Below, one piece after another: positions 53,124-60,977 of a stretch of 64,000 bases of DNA (positions are counted from its first letter, which is position 1; each line of letters starts with the position of its first letter). The position numbers and the translations under genes were made by a program. The notes beneath the pieces are model-generated. The model saw only the letters and a program-made list of their open reading frames with translations. It was not told the DNA's origin and did not search any database. The stretch lies in NCBI RefSeq assembly GCF_018310695.1, contig NZ_JAGXCY010000011.1, positions 62,001-126,000 on the forward strand, given 5' to 3'. The DNA is from Paenibacillus sp. Marseille-Q4541 (lineage in GTDB: Bacteria; Bacillota; Bacilli; Paenibacillales; Paenibacillaceae).

Positions 53124-54773
53124 ATGAACGTTTTCATCGGAGGCGCTTGGCCATATGCGAATGGTTCACTGCACTTGGGAAGAGTTTCAGGATTACTGAC
53201 AGGTGATGTGATCGCACGTTTTTATCGTTTAACTGGAGAAAAGGTACTCTACGTATCGGGGAGTGACTGTCACGGAACACCCATTTCATTACAAGCGAAT
53301 AAAGAGGGTGTATCTCCAAAATCGATTGCAGATCGCTATCACGAACAGTTTAGAGCTTGTTTTACAAAGCTTGGATTCTCATATGATTTCTACACAAGGA
53401 CAGATGACCCGTTTCACGCAAAAGTAGTGCAGTCCATATTTCTTGAACTGTTGGAGAAAAAAGTGCTATATAAAAAAGCGGTAGAACAGACCTATTGTAT
53501 AAATTGCGATCGTTTTTTACCTGATCGATATGTAGAAGGAAATTGTCCGCATTGTGGAAATATCGCAAGAGGGGATCAGTGTGATTCCTGTTCCTCGATT
53601 CTCGATCCACTAGAACTCCATCATCGCGTATGTAAATTGTGTAATGAAACACCGATTACTCGATTGTCAGATCATTATTTTTTATCTTTATCCTCTTTTC
53701 AGGATAAGCTGGATACCTATCTCAGCAAAGCAGAGGGTTGGAGAGAAAATGCGATCCACCTAACTGCTCGTTATTTGGAGGAAGGACTTCAGGACCGGGC
53801 AGTTACTCGTGACATCGATCTAGGTATCGATGTTCCGCTTGAGGATGGCGGTGGCAAAAAGATTTATGTATGGATTGAAGCGATAATTGGTTATCTATCA
53901 GCAAGTAAACAGTGGGCTGAGGAACAAGGTGATCCAGATCTTTGGAAGGATTTTTGGAGCGATAATGAAGTGAAGTCTTATTATGTCCACGGAAAAGACA
54001 ACATTCCGTTTCATACGCTCTTATGGCCTGCTCTACTCTTGGGCTTAGGAGACTTGCATCTTCCAGATCATATCTTATCCAGTGAGTATCTAACGTTAGA
54101 AGGAAAGAAATTTTCAACCAGCAACAACTGGGCAGTCTGGGTCCCCTATATTCTCGATCATTATGATCCTGATGCTGTAAGGTATTTTCTCATTGCAAAC
54201 GGACCAGAGAATCGGGACACTGACTTTTCGTGGAGAGAGTTTATCTATAGTCATAACGGAGAGCTTCTTGGCGCATTTGGTAATTTTGTTCATCGGAATC
54301 TGGTGTTCGTCAATAAAGTATACAACGATAGAATTCCAGCTGGAAACATGGAAGCGAGTATTCAAAACAAATTGGAACAGCTGTACATTAATAGTGGAGA
54401 GCTTATAAAACAAGGTCGGTTAAAGGAAGCATTGGAGTCTATCTTCAGCCTTATTCGGTCCTGCAATAAATATGTGGATGAACAGAAGCCTTGGGTACAG
54501 GTAAAAGAAGATACCGAGGCTTGTAAATCAACTCTTTTTACCTGCGTGCAGGTGATTGTAAATTTATCGGTGTTGCTTGAACCCTTCTTGCCATTTGCCA
54601 GTAACAAGATTCGCCAATTTTTTGATCTGCCTGCATCAGACATCCAATGGGGATATACCGAATTATTTGCAGGACATGAAGTAGGACCCATTGAAGTTCT
54701 TTTTCAACGGATTGACGTCAAACAAATGGAGATAGAAGTAGAGAAATTAAAAGCAGCAAAAGGAAATGGCTAG
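53124..54773 (+). CDS. metG: Methionyl-tRNA synthetase, two-zinc-knuckle type
   Basis: Charges tRNA-Met with methionine. 549 residues, class I. The HIGH-type motif is HLGR (after AYANGS), the KMSKS-type motif is KFSTS (about 332-336). The connective domain has four cysteine pairs (CINC, CPHC, CDSC, CKLC), so two zinc knuckles as in Escherichia coli MetG and in the second MetRS of some bacilli. The C-terminal tRNA-binding domain of about 110 residues, common in Firmicute MetRS, is absent. The ATG at 53124 follows GGAGGA; the frame from 53022 runs through the T-box terminator. Likely a second, regulated copy besides a housekeeping enzyme elsewhere. Confidence 0.9.
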   Translation: MNVFIGGAWPYANGSLHLGRVSGLLTGDVIARFYRLTGEKVLYVSGSDCHGTPISLQANKEGVSPKSIADRYHEQFRACFTKLGFSYDFYTRTDDPFHAKVVQSIFLELLEKKVLYKKAVEQTYCINCDRFLPDRYVEGNCPHCGNIARGDQCDSCSSILDPLELHHRVCKLCNETPITRLSDHYFLSLSSFQDKLDTYLSKAEGWRENAIHLTARYLEEGLQDRAVTRDIDLGIDVPLEDGGGKKIYVWIEAIIGYLSASKQWAEEQGDPDLWKDFWSDNEVKSYYVHGKDNIPFHTLLWPALLLGLGDLHLPDHILSSEYLTLEGKKFSTSNNWAVWVPYILDHYDPDAVRYFLIANGPENRDTDFSWREFIYSHNGELLGAFGNFVHRNLVFVNKVYNDRIPAGNMEASIQNKLEQLYINSGELIKQGRLKEALESIFSLIRSCNKYVDEQKPWVQVKEDTEACKSTLFTCVQVIVNLSVLLEPFLPFASNKIRQFFDLPASDIQWGYTELFAGHEVGPIEVLFQRIDVKQMEIEVEKLKAAKGNG

Positions 54774-54841
54774 AATAAAGCATGGTAATTATACCTAATC
54801 CATGATTTCATTTGGTTTTATTTCCATTACATTTTGACATC

Positions 54842-54872
54842 GACTTCGTACGTTATGGACGAAGTCTTTTTT
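54842..54872 (+). terminator. Terminator after metG
   Basis: GACTTCGT pairs with ACGAAGTC, followed by six T. Confidence 0.82.
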
Positions 54873-54895
54873 ATGCAAAAAAATTAATGATCCAC

Positions 54896-54924
54896 CAAAC
54901 TTTTTTGCCCCTTTCATTCGTCTT
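54896..54924 (+). promoter_or_regulatory. Candidate SigV-type promoter of oatA
   Basis: CAAACTTTTT starts at 54896; AAAC (54897-54900), 18 bases, CGTCTT (54919-54924). The same boxes with identical spacing lie before sigV (56846-56874). The gene starts 36 bases downstream. Confidence 0.65.
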
Positions 54925-54960
54925 GCATATGTAACCTAATAAAAGTAAGGATGATACATC

Positions 54961-56808
54961 ATGAATAACATCAAGAATGTAACAGAAAAACGCTATATGC
55001 CAGGATTAGATGGACTAAGAGCCATTTCGGTGCTTGCTGTCATGGCATACCACTTAAATGTGGAGTGGGCATCGGGTGGTCTACTTGGAGTAGCCATCTT
55101 TTTTGTGCTCTCCGGGTACCTTATTACGGACCAAATTCTGCTCCAATGGAAAAAGGACGGAAGACTTCATCTTACAAATTTCTGGATACGGAGAGCAAAA
55201 AGATTAATTCCATCGATGTTTGTGATGCTTATTTTTGTAGCCGTATGGCTTCTCATTTCAGATCCTTCAAGACTGTCCGCTTTGAAAGGGGATTTTGCTT
55301 CAGCAGCTTTTTATGTAAACAACTGGTACCTTATCTTTCATGATATTTCTTATTTTGAAAGTTTTGGACCTCAGTCACCCATAGGTCACTTATGGTCCCT
55401 TGCGATAGAAGAGCAGTTTTACATGTTGTGGCCACTACTCCTATTTGGACTGCTGCATGTAACAAGACAGAGAGGTAAACTTTTTCTCATCATTATGACA
55501 GGGAGTATCGTGTCAGCACTTGCGATGATGATTCTGTACACTCCGGGTACAGATCCTAGCAGAGTTTACTACGGAACAGATACGCGTGCTTTTGGTTTAC
55601 TTATCGGAGCCGCACTTGCGGTTATTTGGCCAAGTGTACCTGCAAGGAGTAGAGTTTTCGGCACCCACTCTAATTGGATGGACATGACAGGTGTACTTCT
55701 ACTGGCGATTCTTTTGTGTATGATTGTCTATACTGATGAGTATGGAAGCTTTCTGTATGAAGGTGGGTTGTTTCTAGTATCTATACTGACCGCCTTGCTG
55801 ATCGCCATACTTGCCCATCCGCACAGCAGAATCGCGAAAATGATGGGACTTCGGCCTTTAAGATGGATTGGAGTGAGGTCATATAGTCTTTATGTATGGC
55901 ATTATCCGATCATGGTGCTTACTTCTTCAAATGTGAATACGGATCAGGGAAGTATGGTTCGAATCATTTTGCAGATCCTAGCGAGCTTCTTGTTCGCTGC
56001 CGTTTCTTATACGTACATAGAAGAACCGATACGACGCGGCACATTCCGTAATATTTGGAAGCGAGGCAGTTTGAAAAGAGCACTGACATATCGACCTTTT
56101 CTTCTCATTGTCGCGAGTCCCTTATTATTAGTTCCTGTCTCTTGTAGTGTTCATAAATTGACGGAGGCAGATCTAAACGATGCAATAGAGCAAAGGAATC
56201 CACCCGTTGTAACTACAGAAACACCTGAGGAATCTAATGTACCTTCGATTACAGAACAACCTATCATTCATGATGAACCGGCGAATTCAGAATCTTTGGA
56301 CAATCAAGATGCGTCATCAGCAGAGACTCAGTTACAAGGAGATGAGATCACTCTTATTGGGGATTCCGTTATTTTGGATGCATCGCCGTTTTTGAAGAAA
56401 AGTGTGCCAGGTATTGTCATTGACGGGAAAGTAGGCAGACAAATGTCTGCAGCGACGGATGTTGTTAATGAACTGCGAGCAAAAGGAAGACTTGGTAACG
56501 ATGTCGTGATTGAGCTAGGTACGAATGGAGCTTTTACAGAAAAGCAGTTAGCAGAGTTACTGGACTCTTTGGATGACGTGGAACATATTGTTCTTGTAAA
56601 TACAAGAGTACCTCGTAAATGGCAGAATCGGGTGAATACAATATTATCTGAAGCTGCCGAGAAAAATGAGAAAGTTACATTGCTCGATTGGTATGCCGCC
56701 AGCGAAGGAAAGCCATTTTTTTATGATGATGGTGTTCATTTAAAAAGAGAGGGTGCAGAGTATTATGCTTCGCTCCTTATCAAAACGTTGCAGGAACTGC
56801 ATAAATAG
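54961..56808 (+). CDS. oatA: Peptidoglycan O-acetyltransferase OatA-like
   Basis: 615 residues: an acyltransferase-3 membrane domain with about eleven helices (MPGLDGLRAISVLAVMAYHL in part; catalytic-type His in MAYHLN, FFVLSGYLIT, SIAIEEQFY-like LAIEEQFYMLWP) and an extracellular SGNH domain from about residue 455 (IGDSV near 464, GTNG, and DGVHL near 590). OatA acetylates the C6 hydroxyl of N-acetylmuramic acid and so blocks lysozyme. It lies directly before sigV-rsiV, as in the Bacillus subtilis sigV-rsiV-oatA locus but in a different order, and has a matching promoter. The ATG follows AAGGATG by six to seven bases. Confidence 0.88.
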   Translation: MNNIKNVTEKRYMPGLDGLRAISVLAVMAYHLNVEWASGGLLGVAIFFVLSGYLITDQILLQWKKDGRLHLTNFWIRRAKRLIPSMFVMLIFVAVWLLISDPSRLSALKGDFASAAFYVNNWYLIFHDISYFESFGPQSPIGHLWSLAIEEQFYMLWPLLLFGLLHVTRQRGKLFLIIMTGSIVSALAMMILYTPGTDPSRVYYGTDTRAFGLLIGAALAVIWPSVPARSRVFGTHSNWMDMTGVLLLAILLCMIVYTDEYGSFLYEGGLFLVSILTALLIAILAHPHSRIAKMMGLRPLRWIGVRSYSLYVWHYPIMVLTSSNVNTDQGSMVRIILQILASFLFAAVSYTYIEEPIRRGTFRNIWKRGSLKRALTYRPFLLIVASPLLLVPVSCSVHKLTEADLNDAIEQRNPPVVTTETPEESNVPSITEQPIIHDEPANSESLDNQDASSAETQLQGDEITLIGDSVILDASPFLKKSVPGIVIDGKVGRQMSAATDVVNELRAKGRLGNDVVIELGTNGAFTEKQLAELLDSLDDVEHIVLVNTRVPRKWQNRVNTILSEAAEKNEKVTLLDWYAASEGKPFFYDDGVHLKREGAEYYASLLIKTLQELHK

Positions 56809-56845
56809 ATGATATTTTACTCACTCTAATTTCCAGTTTTAAAAA

Positions 56846-56874
56846 CAAACTTTTTCATAGTTCTTAAACGTCTT
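56846..56874 (+). promoter_or_regulatory. Candidate SigV-type promoter of sigV-rsiV
   Basis: CAAACTTTTT starts at 56846; AAAC (56847-56850), 18 bases, CGTCTT (56869-56874). Same sequence boxes and spacing as upstream of oatA, which suggests autoregulation. Confidence 0.65.
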
Positions 56875-56923
56875 ACCTTTAAACAGAAAGAACTTAAGGA
56901 GAGAGCAGGGTTATTACGTTGAT

Positions 56924-57427
56924 ATGTTTAACAAACAAAAAGAGAAATGGCTGACAAAATGTATTACCGATAATAAGGAGAATGTGTACCGAATTGCTTA
57001 CAGTTATGTGAAGAACAAAGAAGATGCACTTGATATTGTGCAGGAATCCATATACAAATCTCTATGTCACGTGGAAACTATCCATAATCCAGAGTCAGTC
57101 AAAAGCTGGTTTTATCGAATTGTAGTGAACACTTCACTTGATTTTTTACGGAAACACAAAAAAGAAGTCATTACGGACGACGGACAGCTGGAACTACACT
57201 TAGAAGGCACTACAGATCGCTACGAAAATATGGATTTAGTGAAGACGCTGGATGAACTACCTCCGAAATACCGCACTGTCATTATACTTCGCTTTTTTGA
57301 GGATATGAAAATTGAAGAAGTAGCAGAAGTGCTTGAGGTAAATGTCAATACAGTAAAAACGAGGCTTTATCAAGCATTGAAATTGATCAGATCATCGGAT
57401 TTCATTCAACATTATGGAGAGGAATAA
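56924..57427 (+). CDS. sigV: ECF RNA polymerase sigma factor SigV
   Basis: 167 residues with sigma region 2 (YSYVKNKEDALDIVQESIYKS in part; SWFYRIVVNTSLDFLR) and region 4 (LDELPPKYRTVIILRFFEDM, NVNTVKTRLYQALK). The sequence matches Bacillus subtilis SigV well, for example in DALDIVQES and LRFFEDMKIEEVAE. SigV responds to lysozyme through its anti-sigma factor RsiV, whose gene follows after five bases. The best Shine-Dalgarno (AAGGAGAG) is over 20 bases upstream of the ATG, so the exact start is uncertain. A shared promoter sequence with oatA suggests both are SigV targets. Confidence 0.9.
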   Translation: MFNKQKEKWLTKCITDNKENVYRIAYSYVKNKEDALDIVQESIYKSLCHVETIHNPESVKSWFYRIVVNTSLDFLRKHKKEVITDDGQLELHLEGTTDRYENMDLVKTLDELPPKYRTVIILRFFEDMKIEEVAEVLEVNVNTVKTRLYQALKLIRSSDFIQHYGEE

Positions 57428-57432
57428 CTCAA

Positions 57433-58320
57433 ATGACGAAACCTAATTTAGAAAAAATGAAGCAGGTTTATTCAGAAACAAAGATTCCAGGGGAACTTGA
57501 TTTCGTCGTGAACCGTGCATTGAGATCGAATCGCAAATCGATACGTAAACGGTTGTACTCCCGAATGGTTGCAGGAACTTGTGCTGCCGTTCTTGTGATT
57601 GCGATTGGAATCAATATGAGTACAACGGTTGCCAATGCTGTAGCATTGGTACCTGGACTTGAAGGGTTAGTTAAAGTGATTTCCTTAAAAACTTATCAAG
57701 TTGACGGTCCAAACCAGGATATCGATATGGAAGTTCCACAGATAACGAACCTTGATAATAAAGAACTGGAAAGTGGATTAAATGAGAAATATCTAGAAGA
57801 AAATAAACAGCTTTATCTTGATTTTCAGAAAGAAATGGATGGTTTAAAGAACAAGAAGGAGACTCATGCAGGGATAACTACGGGATATGAAATTGTAACT
57901 GACAACGAGCAGATTTTTTCCATTTTGCGTTACACTGAAAATGTGACGGCATCCACTGCTACTACATTGCAATATGATACGATTGATAAACAAAATCAAG
58001 TACTTATTACTTTACCTAGCCTCTTCAAAGATGAACAGTATATGGAGATTATTAGTGCCAACATTAAAGAGCAGATGAAGGAGCAAATGAAAACAGATCC
58101 TGAGAAGTATTACTGGATAAAAGGGGAAGATTTGAATAACCCGGAAGAGGGATTTGAAATGATTCAACCTGAACAAAGTTTCTATATTAATAGGAATGGG
58201 AAATTAGTGATTGTTTTTAATGATTACGAAGTTGCGCCTGGATATATGGGGACGGTCGAATTTGAAATTCCAACGGATCGGATTGAAAAGGAACTCGCTA
58301 GTCTTACCTATATTAAGTAA
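57433..58320 (+). CDS. rsiV: Anti-sigma-V factor RsiV
   Basis: 295 residues: cytosolic N-terminus of about 44 residues that holds SigV, one membrane helix (about 45-63) and an extracellular part with a DUF4163-like segment followed by a DUF3298-like end (FYINRNGKLVIVFNDYEVAPG). In Bacillus subtilis RsiV binds lysozyme directly and is then cut by signal peptidase and RasP, freeing SigV. A signal-peptidase-like site (VANAVA, about 66-71) follows the helix here as well. The gene starts five bases after sigV, with GAGAGG in the end of sigV. Assignment rests on domains plus the SigV/OatA context. Confidence 0.88.
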   Translation: MTKPNLEKMKQVYSETKIPGELDFVVNRALRSNRKSIRKRLYSRMVAGTCAAVLVIAIGINMSTTVANAVALVPGLEGLVKVISLKTYQVDGPNQDIDMEVPQITNLDNKELESGLNEKYLEENKQLYLDFQKEMDGLKNKKETHAGITTGYEIVTDNEQIFSILRYTENVTASTATTLQYDTIDKQNQVLITLPSLFKDEQYMEIISANIKEQMKEQMKTDPEKYYWIKGEDLNNPEEGFEMIQPEQSFYINRNGKLVIVFNDYEVAPGYMGTVEFEIPTDRIEKELASLTYIK

Positions 58321-58342
58321 GGTACATGCTGACATGAGTCTG

Positions 58343-58379
58343 AAGCACAAAGATGAAATTCGTCTTTGTGCTTTTTTTT
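58343..58379 (+). terminator. Terminator after rsiV
   Basis: GCACAAAGA pairs with TCTTTGTGC around a short loop, followed by eight T. Confidence 0.88.
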
Positions 58380-58487
58380 GTATTTTATGAACTAATGATT
58401 CGGAATAATGGCTGGGAACGACTTAGAAAGTGAAATTTAGGGAATATTTAATATTACACTTCGAGTACGAGTAAAGGGGTAAATAAC

Positions 58488-60155
58488 TTGAATTTTCTTG
58501 AATTAATTACGGCAGCTATGCCGATTCTTTCGGTGTTGGTTTTCTTGGTTGTCTTACGTATGCCTGCTACCGTAGCTATGCCGCTCAGTTTTGCGGTAAC
58601 TGCTGTGCTCGCATACTTTGTATGGGATATGCCGCTATTGAACCTTACAGCATCTGCACTAGAAGGGATATTTGTCACACTTACCGTGTTGTTTATTATA
58701 TTTGGAGCGATTTTGCTTCTGAATACCCTGACTCATGGGGGAGCACTTGCCGTGATTCGGGAAGGATTTATGAACATCTCGGCTGATATGCGAGTTCAAG
58801 TTATTATCGTAGCTTGGTGTTTTGGTGGTTTTATTGAAGGAGCTGCCGGTTTTGGTACGCCTGCCGCCATTGCTGCCCCATTGCTGTTAGCGCTTGGATT
58901 TCCTCCGCTTGCGGCTGTTGTTGTTGCACTCATTGCAGATAGCACTCCGGTAGCCTTTGGGGCGGTAGGTACTACTTTTAATGTTGGGATTAGACAAGGT
59001 CTAGATGAAACCTCTCCTGTTTTCATGAACTATTTAACTGAACAAGGTATGGATTTGAACGGTTTTTTGCAAGCGATCGCTATACGTCTAACCCAAATAG
59101 ATATTATCATCGGTACCTTTATTCCTCTGATCCTGGTCATTGTAATCACGAAAGTATTCGGAAAAAACAAGTCCTTTAAGGAAGGATTTGAGATGGCACC
59201 TTTTGCGATTTTTGCAGGACTGACCTATACATTAACCGCAGCTTTTGTAGCTACTTTTGTAGGTTTTGAGTTTCCATCCCTTCTAGGAGCTCTAGTCAGT
59301 CTCATCGTTGTTGTCTTTGCAGCGAAAAATGGGTTTTTACTACCGAAAGGGGAGCCTTGGTGTAAATTTGGGCCTTCCGAGTATGTCAAAATAGAAGAAA
59401 AAGCGGAAGAAGAACAAGAAGCAGCAGGTCATTCCCTATCGCTGGTAAAGGCTTGGATTCCCTATATTCTTATCGCAGTACTTCTTGTTTTGACTCGAGT
59501 TATTAAACCTTTACAGCGCTGGTTACAAGGAATAACCATCTCCTGGAATGATATTATAGGGACGGGGATTAGTCAGAGTTGGCAAATTTTATATTCGCCT
59601 GGATTCATATTTCTGCTAGTTATAGCGGTCACTGTGGTCTTACATCAGATTCCAAAAAAGAAAATGAAATTAGCCTTCACTGAAGCTGCGGGTTCCATGG
59701 TAGGAACAGCCATCGCATTAGTATTCTCTACGGCAATGGTACGTATTTTCTTGAACTCCGGAATTGAGGGTGCTGCCTTACAAAGTATGCCAACTGAACT
59801 TGCGCAGCTCGCATCCAATCTGTTCGGTGGTGCATGGCCAATAGCTGCTCCATTCATCGGAACACTCGGTGCATTCGTCTCTGGGAGTGGAACGTTCAGT
59901 AACATGATGTTCAGTTCATTGCAATTCGATGTAGCTACCGTAAATGGATTTGCCCCAGATCTTATTCTTGCTTTACAGGCCATGGGAGCCGCCGCAGGAA
60001 ATATGATCTGTGTTAGTAATGTCGTAGCTGTATCGGCCGTAGTTGGGGTACTCGGTAAGGAAGGGCAGATCATTAGACTAGCATTAATACCAAACTTGTT
60101 TTATGTCATTTTGTCCGGTGTCATTGCTATGTTGATCGCTATGGTGTTCATTTAA
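58488..60155 (+). CDS. L-lactate permease (LctP family)
   Basis: 555 residues with about 13 membrane helices, the usual size of LctP/LldP/GlcA carriers, which import lactate or glycolate with protons. Signature stretches: [20 protein letters not shown] (in part), [14 protein letters not shown] and [23 protein letters not shown] [20 protein letters not shown] in part, plus [16 protein letters not shown]. The start codon is TTG (58488) eight bases after AAAGGGG. It stands alone between two terminators; no lut or ldh gene is beside it. Confidence 0.9.
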   Translation: MNFLELITAAMPILSVLVFLVVLRMPATVAMPLSFAVTAVLAYFVWDMPLLNLTASALEGIFVTLTVLFIIFGAILLLNTLTHGGALAVIREGFMNISADMRVQVIIVAWCFGGFIEGAAGFGTPAAIAAPLLLALGFPPLAAVVVALIADSTPVAFGAVGTTFNVGIRQGLDETSPVFMNYLTEQGMDLNGFLQAIAIRLTQIDIIIGTFIPLILVIVITKVFGKNKSFKEGFEMAPFAIFAGLTYTLTAAFVATFVGFEFPSLLGALVSLIVVVFAAKNGFLLPKGEPWCKFGPSEYVKIEEKAEEEQEAAGHSLSLVKAWIPYILIAVLLVLTRVIKPLQRWLQGITISWNDIIGTGISQSWQILYSPGFIFLLVIAVTVVLHQIPKKKMKLAFTEAAGSMVGTAIALVFSTAMVRIFLNSGIEGAALQSMPTELAQLASNLFGGAWPIAAPFIGTLGAFVSGSGTFSNMMFSSLQFDVATVNGFAPDLILALQAMGAAAGNMICVSNVVAVSAVVGVLGKEGQIIRLALIPNLFYVILSGVIAMLIAMVFI

Positions 60156-60196
60156 TCAAAGAATGAGTCTATTCACCATGTATTTTAAAAAAATTG

Positions 60197-60239
60197 GAAA
60201 GAAGCGGCTGAACTCGTTCAGTCGCTTCTTTCCTTTTTA
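60197..60239 (+). terminator. Terminator after the lactate permease
   Basis: AAAGAAGCGGCTGAA pairs with one mismatch with TTCAGTCGCTTCTTT, followed by CCTTTTT. Confidence 0.82.
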
Positions 60240-60393
60240 TTGTGATTATATTTACATATTGGATCGGTGCACTACTCATTCCTTTGATAAGACAAGCTTA
60301 GAACAAGCAACCAAATTTCCTAAAAGTAAAGACCAATCTCTTATTCATACATATAATAAAATATCTTATTTGTGAGAGAAGGGAGGTAATACA

Positions 60394-60900
60394 ATGGCCC
60401 AGGGCATAGAAAGTATTGGTCTATGGATTGCGGCCTTGGGAACCACGCTAATCGCTTCCGTCTCAAATGAAGGGGAAACCTCAAAATTATATGTAATTGG
60501 TACGTGCGCAGCCGCTTTAGGGGCTATACTATCTGCATTGGCGTCAACCAAGACAGTGAAGATCAGGAAGATGGAAAGAGAAAGGCTTGAAAAACGAGGA
60601 ACCTTTCTAAGAGCTGTTGGCTTCGCTTTAGTGGCAGAAGCAAGAGGCATATCCAGCAGTATCCGTGTTGCAGCTTCCTTTAGATCCATTGGTAATGCAG
60701 TAGCGTTGTTAGGTCTTCAGCTGCCTGAATCGAATAATAAAAGAGAGAAACTCATAGAAGAAGGCAATTTATTGGCTGTACTAGGGGGAACCTATGAAAT
60801 TGCGGAAGCTGAAAAACCAACCACCAGAGTTGAACGAATTCGCTACTATGGAAATATTCTAGAGACAGTCGGAGATGCACTCAGTATAAATATAGAATAA
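60394..60900 (+). CDS. Small repetitive protein, DUF6944-like
   Basis: 168 residues, Ala/Gly/Leu-rich, amphipathic helices with a loosely repeated pattern of about 30-35 residues (SIGLWIAALGTTLIA, IGTCAAALGAILSALAS, FLRAVGFALVAEARG, SIGNAVALLGLQL, GNLLAVLGGTYEIAEA, YGNILETVGDALS). No signal peptide; helices are only moderately hydrophobic. I believe this is the group listed as a repetitive DUF6944 family in bacilli, function unknown. The ATG has GGGAGG six to seven bases upstream. It converges on the SLH serine hydrolase with a terminator between. Confidence 0.6.
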   Translation: MAQGIESIGLWIAALGTTLIASVSNEGETSKLYVIGTCAAALGAILSALASTKTVKIRKMERERLEKRGTFLRAVGFALVAEARGISSSIRVAASFRSIGNAVALLGLQLPESNNKREKLIEEGNLLAVLGGTYEIAEAEKPTTRVERIRYYGNILETVGDALSINIE

Positions 60901-60904
60901 AAAT

Positions 60905-60958
60905 AAACAGTCTTTTCCGGTAGACGAATTAACGTTCTGGGAAAAGACTGTTTTTTTA
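60905..60958. terminator. Bidirectional terminator
   Basis: AAACAGTCTTTTCC pairs perfectly with GGAAAAGACTGTTT around about 21 bases, with T runs on both strands. Confidence 0.85.
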
Positions 60959-60977
60959 TTCATTACTTAATCTTTAA

